Assembly: GCA_026982035.1 (NCBI GenBank) | Contig: JALSHW010000284.1 | Span: 1 to 11,155, forward strand | Reading direction: 5' to 3' | DNA length: 11,155 nucleotides | DNA from: Phycisphaerales bacterium | Lineage (GTDB): Bacteria > Planctomycetota > Phycisphaerae > Phycisphaerales > UBA1924 | Part shown: positions 1-5,297 of the stretch, one piece after another | Numbering within the stretch: position 1 is the first letter of the stretch | Layout of the letters: each line of letters begins with the position of its first letter | Translations under genes and position numbers: made by a program | Notes under the pieces: model-generated | Told to the model about the DNA's origin: nothing | What the model saw: the letters and a program-made list of their open reading frames with translations, nothing else | Databases searched by the model: none

Positions 1-122
1 CCGATGCACTCAACGGGCACAACTGCGGGGACATACCCAGACAATCGCAAGCGATATGCCACTGATGAGGAGGTGATGAGGAGCCCAAAGGGGTGCAAGG
101 TCCAGATAATGGGTGTTGGGCT
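1..122. other. Region downstream of fabF, no gene seen
   Basis: The stretch after the fabF stop shows no clear terminator and no convincing gene. A ribosome-site-like GAGGAGGTGATGAG at 67-80 on the plus strand precedes only a 16-codon frame that runs into the fabF end, so I do not call it. Confidence 0.4.
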
Positions 123-1406
123 TTAGCCCTGGTACTTGCGGACGATCAAGCTGACATTGTGTCCGCCGAAGCCGAAGGTGTTGTTCATGACCGTGGTGAT
201 GGGCATTTCACGGGCGACATTGGCCACGATGTCCACATCGGCACAGTCGGGGTCGACTTCATCGAGATTGATGGTCGGAGCGACGATGTTCTCGTTGACG
301 GCATGAATACAGGCGATGAGTTCAACGGCTCCTGAGGCACCCAGACAGTGGCCATGCATGGATTTGGTGGAGTTCATGACCAATCCGCCGTTGACGCCGC
401 CTTTGGTGGCGTGGTCGCCGAAGACCGTTTTGACGGCGATGACCTCGGCGACATCGCCCAGCGGGGTGGAGGTGCCATGGGCGTTGATGTAGTTGATGTC
501 TTCTGGGTTGAGACCGGCGTCGTCGAGGGCCCACTTCATTGCGTGCCCGGCTCCGCGTCCTTGGGGGTGCGGGGCGGTGATGTGTCCGGCATCGCAGGAG
601 TTGGCGGCGCCGCAGAGTTCGGCGTAGATGGTCGCTCCGCGGGCTTTGGCGTGATCTTCGGATTCGAGGACATAGACGGCGGCCCCTTCACTGAGGACGA
701 ATCCGTCGCGGCCGCTGTCGAATGGACGAGAGGCCTTCTCCGGGGCATCGTTGCGGGTTGAGAGGGCCTTCATGGTCATGAAGGCGCCGAGACACAGGGG
801 GGTCAGGGCGGCTTCAGAGCCACCTGCGAGCATGACATCGGCTTTGCCTGATCGGATGGCTTCCATCGCGTCGCCGATGGCGTGGCCTGAGGAAGCGCAG
901 GCGGTGGCGTGGGTGGAGGCGGGGCCTTGGAGATTGAAGCGGATGGAGATGTTCCCGGTGACGGCGTTGGCCATGAGTTTGGGGACGGTGAAGGGGGAGA
1001 TTCTGGATGGGCCTTTGGCAACCATGGTCTGGACGCTGGTTTCGATGGTGGAGATGCCTCCGATTCCTGAGCCCATGACGATGCCTTGGCGTTCGGGGCT
1101 TCCTTTGGAGAAATCAAATCCTGAATGATCGACGGCTTCTTGGGCGGCGCAGAGCCCGAGCAGCGAGACCCGATCCATCCGTTTGGCTTCGCGTTTTTCA
1201 AGGACTGAGTCGGAGGTCCAGTCTTTGACTTGGCCTCCGATGGTGACGGTCCATCCTTCGTATTTGCGGAAGTCTTCGGAATCGATGGTGGTGATGCCGG
1301 AGCGACCGGCTTTCATGGATTCCCATGTATCGGCGGCGTTGTGCCCGATGTTGGTCAGTGCGCCGTAGCCAGTGATGACGACACGATGACGAGGGGTAGG
1401 GGTCAT
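123..1406 (-). CDS. fabF: Beta-ketoacyl-ACP synthase II (FabF)
   Basis: Cytoplasmic condensing enzyme of type II fatty-acid synthesis. It joins malonyl-ACP to a growing acyl-ACP with loss of CO2. The 427-residue protein has the full thiolase-fold KAS II signature: nucleophile Cys170 in TACASS, His310 in NAHGTSTP and His353 in KSMHGHCLGASG, followed by the C-terminal NNTFGFGGHN segment. E. coli has Thr where this protein has His351; that residue is not catalytic. Length is normal for FabF (about 410-430). An in-frame start exists at 1463, but it lies inside a strong hairpin and adds 19 residues unlike the family. The ATG at 1406 begins directly with MTPTPRHRVVITG and has AGGA (1414-1417) 7 bases upstream, so I chose it. 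It lies downstream of acpP on the same strand, the usual acpP-fabF order. Reading, known family chemistry and context all agree. Confidence 0.97.
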   Translation of the reverse strand: MTPTPRHRVVITGYGALTNIGHNAADTWESMKAGRSGITTIDSEDFRKYEGWTVTIGGQVKDWTSDSVLEKREAKRMDRVSLLGLCAAQEAVDHSGFDFSKGSPERQGIVMGSGIGGISTIETSVQTMVAKGPSRISPFTVPKLMANAVTGNISIRFNLQGPASTHATACASSGHAIGDAMEAIRSGKADVMLAGGSEAALTPLCLGAFMTMKALSTRNDAPEKASRPFDSGRDGFVLSEGAAVYVLESEDHAKARGATIYAELCGAANSCDAGHITAPHPQGRGAGHAMKWALDDAGLNPEDINYINAHGTSTPLGDVAEVIAVKTVFGDHATKGGVNGGLVMNSTKSMHGHCLGASGAVELIACIHAVNENIVAPTINLDEVDPDCADVDIVANVAREMPITTVMNNTFGFGGHNVSLIVRKYQG

Positions 1407-1461
1407 AGAGGGTTCCTGATGTGGTCTGACGGGGTTTGGTTGGGGGCCAAGACAAATACAC

Positions 1462-1490
1462 AAGCCCCGTCGGTATAGGCCGAGGGGCTT
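1462..1490 (-). terminator. Strong hairpin between acpP and fabF, possible partial terminator
   Basis: Seven base pairs (AAGCCCC/GGGGCTT, outer arms 1462-1468 and 1484-1490), one bulged base at 1469 and four more pairs (1470-1473 with 1480-1483) close a six-base loop. On the minus strand the stem is followed by GTGTATTTGTC, which is T-rich but not a clean U-tract. It could be a leaky terminator or an mRNA-stabilising 3' end for acpP, letting carrier protein exceed FabF. The stem is seen directly; the role is inferred. Confidence 0.6.
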
Positions 1491-1514
1491 CTTTGGTTCA
1501 TCGCATCGGCGGGA

Positions 1515-1763
1515 TTATTCCGTGCCGTTGGCTTGCATGATGAAGTCAATGGCGTTGCCCACGGTCAGGATTTTTTCGGCCTGATCGTCTGGGATGGAAG
1601 TTTCAAACTCGTCCTCAAACTCCATGACGAGTTCGACGGTGTCGAGACTGTCGGCGTTGAGGTCTTCCATGAAACTGGTGTCGCGGGAGATTTTCTCCTT
1701 TTCGGCACCCATTTGCTCGGCCACGATTTCGATTACCTTTGATTCAATTTCCTGTTCGGTCAC
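1515..1763 (-). CDS. acpP: Acyl carrier protein (AcpP)
   Basis: Small acidic cytoplasmic carrier that holds acyl intermediates of fatty-acid synthesis on a 4'-phosphopantetheine arm. The 82-residue, four-helix protein has the attachment motif [16 protein letters not shown] with Ser39 as the modified residue, and the family's conserved end ([19 protein letters not shown]). The start is GTG at 1763, giving [10 protein letters not shown] (initiated as Met), with GGAGA at 1771-1775 and a 7-base spacing. The reading frame stays open to 1895 from an ATG, but that 44-residue extension has no resemblance to ACP and would make the protein too long. It is first of the acpP-fabF pair, with 108 bases to the fabF start. 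Confidence 0.97.
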   Translation of the reverse strand: MTEQEIESKVIEIVAEQMGAEKEKISRDTSFMEDLNADSLDTVELVMEFEDEFETSIPDDQAEKILTVGNAIDFIMQANGTE

Positions 1764-1770
1764 TGCTTGA

Positions 1771-1775
1771 TCTCC
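1771..1775 (-). promoter_or_regulatory. Ribosome binding site that fixes the GTG start of acpP
   Basis: The minus strand reads GGAGA 7 bases before GTG at 1763. It supports the GTG start over the longer in-frame ATG at 1895. Confidence 0.75.
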
Positions 1776-1892
1776 GCTCAATCGATCGGGGTCCCTTGGC
1801 TCGTGCGCTCCATACGCCCGAGAATCTCGTCCTCGATCTGGCCACGATTGTATCCAGTCAGTGTAGGGATTGCACAGCCCAAATTCGATCAT

Positions 1893-1907
1893 CAAAGTAG
1901 AACTTTG
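1893..1907. promoter_or_regulatory. Perfect 15-bp palindrome upstream of acpP, candidate operator
   Basis: Six-base arms CAAAGT and ACTTTG flank a 3-base centre. It sits about 50 bases upstream of the candidate acpP -10, a position that would suit an activator or a distal repressor site. There is no experimental or family support. Confidence 0.3.
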
Positions 1908-1976
1908 TTCGGTGTGGTCGGATTATCGTCCCTCTGGGCTCCCTCCCATTCGGATTCATCCGGTTCAGCCATTCGA

Positions 1977-1989
1977 TCTAGGTCCTAGA
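1977..1989. promoter_or_regulatory. Perfect 13-bp palindrome upstream of the DUF1444 gene, candidate operator
   Basis: TCTAGG and its reverse complement CCTAGA flank a single T. The site overlaps the spacer of a weak plus-strand promoter candidate (1972-1999), which would fit a repressor site. The palindrome is seen; its function is a guess. Confidence 0.3.
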
Positions 1990-2081
1990 GCCATATTCCA
2001 TCACATTCATCGTGCATCAAGGCCAAGAACCCGTCGAAACACACTCCAGCAGCACGCGGCGTATCCGCACACGCTGCCTCT

Positions 2082-2088
2082 GGAGGAG
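2082..2088 (+). promoter_or_regulatory. Strong ribosome binding site of the DUF1444 gene
   Basis: GGAGGAG ends 5 bases before ATG at 2094. A second ATG at 2103 would be too far away, so this decides the start. Confidence 0.85.
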
Positions 2089-2093
2089 TCGTC

Positions 2094-2900
2094 ATGGGAA
2101 CAATGCCCAAGGAACCTGATGCGTTTGTCGAGCATGTGGTCAAACTGATCAAACGCATGCAGCCCGAGTTCAATATCAACCGGGTCACCCCCAACGAGCT
2201 CCATGTCAATGGACGACGGCTCGATCTGGAGAACCTCTACCGGATGGTCGCCCACGAGCCCGATCGTGGAACCGACATCGTGGAGCATTTTCTCGATCAA
2301 CTCTTCTTGGGCGATCACTCCGAGGTCAACGACATTCCTCTGGATCAAGCCAAGGCGCGGATCATGCCTCGCATTCAGCCGACTTCGATCTTTGAGCATC
2401 TGACTGAATCACTGGTGGCCCATGTGCCGTTTGTCAATGACACGGTGATTGTGTTTGTGCTTGATATGCCTCACATGACGGTGAGTATCACGATGGATCA
2501 GGTGGTGCGGTGGGGGATCACGATTGAAGAGGTCGAGGAGTTTGCTCGTGAGAATCTTGATTTGTATGCTCCGGAACTCGAGATGCAGGTCATCGAGAGT
2601 GCCGAGGGTGGCAAGGCGGTGATTGTCGCTGAGCAGGACGGGTACGACGCTGCCAGGTTGCTGATGGGCGATCTGCACGCCAAGCTGGCGCATCATCTTG
2701 GACCGGATTTCTATGTGGCGACCCCGGCGCGGGATATGTTCATCGCGTTGAGCTGTGAGCCCGATTCGTTTGTCCAACGGCTGCGAGATCGGGTCGATGA
2801 GGACTTTACCCGATTGCCATATCCGATCACCAAGGACCTGTTCTTGGTCACCCAGGACGGTGTGGCGGGGACGACTTGGATGAACTCCGATGCGGCCTAG
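2094..2900 (+). CDS. DUF1444 (YtpQ-like) protein
   Basis: A 268-residue soluble protein with no signal peptide or membrane segment. It matches the DUF1444 family, typified by Bacillus subtilis YtpQ, as I recall that sequence. The clearest shared stretch is DGYDAARLL at 182-190 (YtpQ has DGYDASRIL), within the order seen in the family: a PRIQPTSIF segment (92-100), a hydrophobic strand ending in VLDMPHMTV, a WGITIEEVEEFARENL helix (140-155), and a late TKDLFLVTQDGV strand pair (246-257). Total length is also close to YtpQ (about 270). The molecular function of the family is unknown to me. The ATG at 2094 has a strong ribosome site. It is first in a plus-strand run of three genes, 51 bases before the amidotransferase, and its stop codon is the first base triplet of a tandem repeat. 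Confidence 0.78.
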   Translation: MGTMPKEPDAFVEHVVKLIKRMQPEFNINRVTPNELHVNGRRLDLENLYRMVAHEPDRGTDIVEHFLDQLFLGDHSEVNDIPLDQAKARIMPRIQPTSIFEHLTESLVAHVPFVNDTVIVFVLDMPHMTVSITMDQVVRWGITIEEVEEFARENLDLYAPELEMQVIESAEGGKAVIVAEQDGYDAARLLMGDLHAKLAHHLGPDFYVATPARDMFIALSCEPDSFVQRLRDRVDEDFTRLPYPITKDLFLVTQDGVAGTTWMNSDAA

Positions 2901-2933
2901 GTCTGGATATAGGTCTGGATATAGGTCTGGATT
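2898..2933. repeat. 12-bp tandem repeat, three copies, starting at a stop codon
   Basis: The unit TAGGTCTGGATA occurs at 2898-2909 and 2910-2921, with a third copy at 2922-2933 differing only in its last base. The first TAG is the stop of the DUF1444 gene. Because 12 is a multiple of three, each copy supplies another in-frame TAG. It occupies most of the 51-base gap before the amidotransferase start and probably arose by replication slippage. Confidence 0.95.
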
Positions 2934-2951
2934 TGGAACCTACAGTCCGCT

Positions 2952-3659
2952 GTGATTCTGCTGATTGACAATTACGACTCGTTTACTTGGAACCTTGTTC
3001 AGCGATTGGGTGAGATTGATCGGGACTTGGAGCCGGATCGTGATCTTGTCGTCAAGCGGCATGATGAGATCACGCCTGAGCAGGCGTCGGCACTTGATGG
3101 TGGTTCAGGGCCGAGCCATGTGATTATTTCGCCAGGGCCTTGCACACCCAAAGAAGCGGGGGTTTCTGGTGCGATGATTGAGCACTTTTCCGGGAAGGTG
3201 CCGGTGCTGGGGGTGTGTCTTGGGCATCAGTGCATGGCCGACATGTGCGGCATGACCGTTGCCAGGCATCCCAAACTCATGCACGGCAAAACCTCCGAGA
3301 TCAATCACGATGGGCGGGGTGTCTTTGCCGGGATTGAGTCGCCTGCGACTGTTGCTCGGTATCACTCGTTGATCGTTGAGCCCTCGACTGTCCCGGCGTT
3401 GGTGCCCGGTCAGGATGGCTGGGAAATCTCCGCGACCTGCACCGATGAGATTGATGGTAAGCAAATCGAGGTCATTATGGGGATGCGACGGGTCTGGGCT
3501 GATGATTCAAACGGTGCCAAGGCCCCGCTTGAAGGGGTGCAGTTTCATCCCGAATCGTTCATGACCCCCAGTGGTTCGATCATGCTCTGGAATTTTTTGC
3601 GGATGGGGGATGCTGGGCGTGATCTTCCCATGCCTGCGATGGGTGAAGCGATCGTCTAG
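2952..3659 (+). CDS. trpG: Anthranilate/aminodeoxychorismate synthase glutamine amidotransferase subunit (TrpG/PabA)
   Basis: Class I glutamine amidotransferase subunit. It hydrolyses glutamine and passes ammonia to a chorismate-binding partner, TrpE for tryptophan or PabB for folate. The 235-residue protein opens with the family start ILLIDNYDSFTWNLVQ. It carries the oxyanion-hole PGPCTP segment (61-66), nucleophile Cys89 in GVCLGHQ, RYHSL (136-140), and His199/Glu201 in VQFHPESF, completing the catalytic triad. It is longer than the usual 190 residues because of an insertion around 170-195 and a C-terminal extension. The start is GTG at 2952 (initiated as Met), with only a weak, distant purine stretch upstream. 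No trpE or pabB is nearby, so the partner is unknown. It may serve both pathways, and the symbol is a convenience (pabA is equally possible). Confidence 0.92.
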   Translation: MILLIDNYDSFTWNLVQRLGEIDRDLEPDRDLVVKRHDEITPEQASALDGGSGPSHVIISPGPCTPKEAGVSGAMIEHFSGKVPVLGVCLGHQCMADMCGMTVARHPKLMHGKTSEINHDGRGVFAGIESPATVARYHSLIVEPSTVPALVPGQDGWEISATCTDEIDGKQIEVIMGMRRVWADDSNGAKAPLEGVQFHPESFMTPSGSIMLWNFLRMGDAGRDLPMPAMGEAIV

Positions 3660-3662
3660 GCC

Positions 3663-3692
3663 TGTACATTGTCAGCCGATCCCGGCTATCCT
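3663..3692 (+). promoter_or_regulatory. Candidate promoter just before the 3699 gene
   Basis: TGTACA (3663-3668) and TATCCT (3687-3692) are 18 bases apart. The -10 ends 6 bases before the ATG at 3699, so transcription would begin at or near the A of the start codon. Both hexamers are imperfect. Confidence 0.3.
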
Positions 3693-3698
3693 TAGGAC

Positions 3699-4154
3699 AT
3701 GATCCATCCTTCCCCAACCACCAAAGTTGACCCCACACTGACCCGCACCACGATTGATGCTCTTTGTGATGAGGACACGCCTTGCGTGTGTTTGAGTTTT
3801 GCCAATACGAACTACAAGTTGTGTCTGGACCCTGGGTGCTGTATTGACAAGCTGCGATCCATGGTCGGTAAGACCGTTTTGGGCACGATCCATGCGACGG
3901 CTCGGCGGATTGATCCGGTTTCAGCGGGTGGGCGAAGCATTGACCCGGTGGCGGGTCGGCCTCGGCGGGTGATGGGCAAGATTGTGGGGATTGATCCTCG
4001 ATCCAATGGGTTGGTGGTCAATGTTGGCCCGGACATGGCGGTGTGGTTGACGCTTGGGGCTCCGGGTCAGGAGGCCAAGGATTTTGCCGAGGTTGAGTTC
4101 ATCACCTGCGACATCGAGCCAGGGGCATCATTCAAATTCAAAGAACAAGCGTAA
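3699..4154 (+). CDS. Cysteine-rich protein of unknown function
   Basis: A 151-residue soluble protein that I do not recognise. No signal peptide or membrane helix is visible. The N-terminal third is rich in cysteine (23, 29, 31, 42, 47, 48, plus 137). The middle is basic and repetitive: RRIDPV at 69-74, SIDPV at 80-84, then GIDPR at 97-101. The C-terminal half (91-145) reads as alternating beta strands. The seven cysteines might bind metal or form disulfides, but no standard zinc motif such as paired CxxC is present. The ATG at 3699 is the only plausible start; the purine stretch AGGA lies just 1 base before it, too close for normal use, so the message may be leaderless. The frame is well sustained and bounded by trpG upstream and a terminator hairpin downstream, which supports a real gene. 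It follows trpG by 39 bases. Confidence 0.65.
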   Translation: MIHPSPTTKVDPTLTRTTIDALCDEDTPCVCLSFANTNYKLCLDPGCCIDKLRSMVGKTVLGTIHATARRIDPVSAGGRSIDPVAGRPRRVMGKIVGIDPRSNGLVVNVGPDMAVWLTLGAPGQEAKDFAEVEFITCDIEPGASFKFKEQA

Positions 4155-4165
4155 GAGCAGGGTGC

Positions 4166-4199
4166 CACTACTCGCCGTTTTCGGCGCAGTGGTGTTTTT
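4166..4199 (+). terminator. Rho-independent terminator after the 3699 gene
   Basis: CACTACT (4166-4172) pairs with AGTGGTG (4188-4194) including one T-G pair. A single bulged C at 4187 follows, then CGCCG pairs with CGGCG around a TTTT loop. TTTTTG follows at once (4195-4200). It lies 12 bases after the stop codon. It is also one copy of the inverted element at 4158-4277. Confidence 0.8.
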
Positions 4200-4200
4200 G

Positions 4201-4222
4201 TTTGTCGTGCATTTGTCGTGCA
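4201..4222. repeat. 11-bp perfect tandem duplication
   Basis: TTTGTCGTGCA occurs twice head to tail (4201-4211, 4212-4222), in the spacer between the two inverted hairpin copies. Confidence 0.95.
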
Positions 4223-4283
4223 ATAGTTGTGTACTCAAGACACTACTGCGCATAAGAATGCGAGTAGTGGCACCCTGGTTTAG

Positions 4284-5297
4284 TCACGCGATTCGCGGAT
4301 CGACCCAGCGGTACAGCACATCCACAACCAAGTTGAACAGAATCAGCATCGTGGCGAAGATCAGGACGACGCCCATGATGAGGAAGAGGTCTTTGTTTTG
4401 GACGCCATTGACGAAGTGCTGTCCCATTCCTGGGATGGTGAAGACTTGCTCGATGACGAACGATCCGGTCATGGCCAATGCCGCGGCCGGGCCGAGGAAT
4501 GAAAGCACAGGCAAGAAGGCGTTCTTGAGGGCGTGCTTGTACAGCACGGCGTTTTCTGAAGCACCTTTGGCGCGGGCGGTGCGGATGTAGTCGGCTCCGA
4601 GGGCTTCGATCATGCCCATGCGGGTCAGTCGAGCGATGTAGGCGGCAAAGGGCAGCGAGAGCGTCACCGCAGGCAGCACCGCCTTCATCGGCCCGCCCCA
4701 GCCGCCGACGGGGAACAACGGAATCAACACGGCAAAGACCAGCAGCAACGCCGTCCCGATGACAAAGCTCGGCAGCGAAATCCCGATCATCGCGACGGTC
4801 AGCGTGAAGAGGTCGCTGGCGGAGTTTGGTTTGACGGCCCCGATGACCCCGGCTCCAACGCCCACGACCAATGCGATCAAAATCGACGCAGCGCCAAGGG
4901 TGACTGAGACTGGGAGTGCTGAACTGACGATTTCGTTGACGGTCCAGTCGTCGTATTCGAGCGATGGGCCAAGATCAAAGATCGGTCGATGCACTGCGGG
5001 AAAGCCGGCGTCTTGGGCGGCTTGTTGGTCGCGTGAGAGATCGCCGCTGATCCAGTCCTTGGCGTATTCAAAGCCCGTGACGCTGCTCAGGTAGGAGATA
5101 TAGAACCTTGGAAATGAATCGAGGTTGTATTGTTTTTTCATCTGCTCGACGACTTCGGGCTTGGGTCGTTTGTCTGGGTTTTCGAGCGGGTTGCCTGGGA
5201 CCGCCCATGCCAGGGTCAGGGTGATGGTGTAGATCACGATAAGGATCAGCGGGAGGGCGGCGAGTCGGCGGAGGATCATGGTGATCATGCTGGTCAT
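4284..5297 (-). CDS. oppB: ABC transporter permease, oligopeptide/dipeptide type (OppB/DppB)
   Basis: Inner-membrane subunit of a peptide importer of the OppBC/DppBC family. The 337-residue protein has an N-terminal membrane helix (8-32), then five or so further helices (about 130-153, 165-195, 208-225, 262-286, 305-327). The family's EAA loop, which docks onto the ATPase, is at 231-263, with ADYIRTARAKG followed by HALKNAFLPV. The end IPGMGQHFVNGVQNKD and the closing VDPRI are also typical of OppB. The periplasmic stretch at 60-128 is longer than in E. coli OppB (306 residues). The ATG at 5297 overlaps the oppA stop by 4 bases (ATGA), implying translational coupling. ATGs at residues 4 and 7 are possible alternatives. 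It is the last gene before a convergent junction, so oppC, oppD and oppF do not follow. Confidence 0.95.
   Translation of the reverse strand: MTSMITMILRRLAALPLILIVIYTITLTLAWAVPGNPLENPDKRPKPEVVEQMKKQYNLDSFPRFYISYLSSVTGFEYAKDWISGDLSRDQQAAQDAGFPAVHRPIFDLGPSLEYDDWTVNEIVSSALPVSVTLGAASILIALVVGVGAGVIGAVKPNSASDLFTLTVAMIGISLPSFVIGTALLLVFAVLIPLFPVGGWGGPMKAVLPAVTLSLPFAAYIARLTRMGMIEALGADYIRTARAKGASENAVLYKHALKNAFLPVLSFLGPAAALAMTGSFVIEQVFTIPGMGQHFVNGVQNKDLFLIMGVVLIFATMLILFNLVVDVLYRWVDPRIA

Larger units (their letters stand above)
1764..2093. promoter_or_regulatory. Divergent intergenic region between acpP and the DUF1444 gene
   Basis: This 330-base stretch lies between divergent genes and should hold promoters for both. 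On the minus strand the best -10 candidate is TACAAT (complement of 1847-1852), but its -35 is poor. On the plus strand TTCGAT (1972-1977) and TATTCC (1994-1999), 16 bases apart, are a weak candidate. Two perfect odd palindromes stand out: CAAAGT-AGA-ACTTTG at 1893-1907 and TCTAGG-T-CCTAGA at 1977-1989, the second lying largely between the weak -35 and -10. They could be operators. No convincing gene is seen here. Confidence 0.5.
4158..4277. repeat. Inverted pair of REP-like hairpin elements
   Basis: Perfect 18-base inverted arms lie at 4158-4175 (CAGGGTGCCACTACTCGC) and 4260-4277. Each arm begins a roughly 40-base element that itself folds: copy A at 4166-4194 on the plus strand, and copy B at 4241-4269 read on the minus strand. 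Both have a 7-bp lower stem, a one-base bulge and a 5-bp upper stem with a four-base loop. The upper stems differ by paired changes (CG...CG in A, AT...AT in B) that preserve pairing. The element sits between convergent genes and contains no open reading frame. It resembles REP/BIME-type extragenic palindromes; a tiny MITE is the alternative. Confidence 0.85.

Noticed and set aside
67..126. Ribosome-site-like GAGGAGGTGATGAG on the plus strand with a 16-codon frame from ATG at 76
   Set aside because: The peptide is tiny, resembles nothing, and runs into the end of fabF on the other strand. Likely chance.
1407..1463. 19-residue N-terminal extension of fabF from an upstream ATG
   Set aside because: The start lies within a strong hairpin, the residues are unlike FabF, and ATG at 1406 has a proper ribosome site.
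1764..1895. 44-residue in-frame N-terminal extension of acpP from ATG at 1895
   Set aside because: It has no similarity to ACP, while the GTG at 1763 has a good ribosome site and gives a normal-length protein.
1884..1896. Near-palindrome TTCGATCATCAAA resembling the FabT operator of streptococci
   Set aside because: It has one mismatch in the palindrome, FabT is a Firmicutes regulator, and no such regulator gene is here. It also overlaps a better, perfect palindrome.
4158..4277. Insertion sequence with 18-bp terminal inverted repeats
   Set aside because: Only 120 bases long with no coding capacity, I see no target-site duplication at its ends (G on both sides is uninformative), and the arms are parts of hairpins. 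REP-like is the better reading, though a MITE is not excluded.
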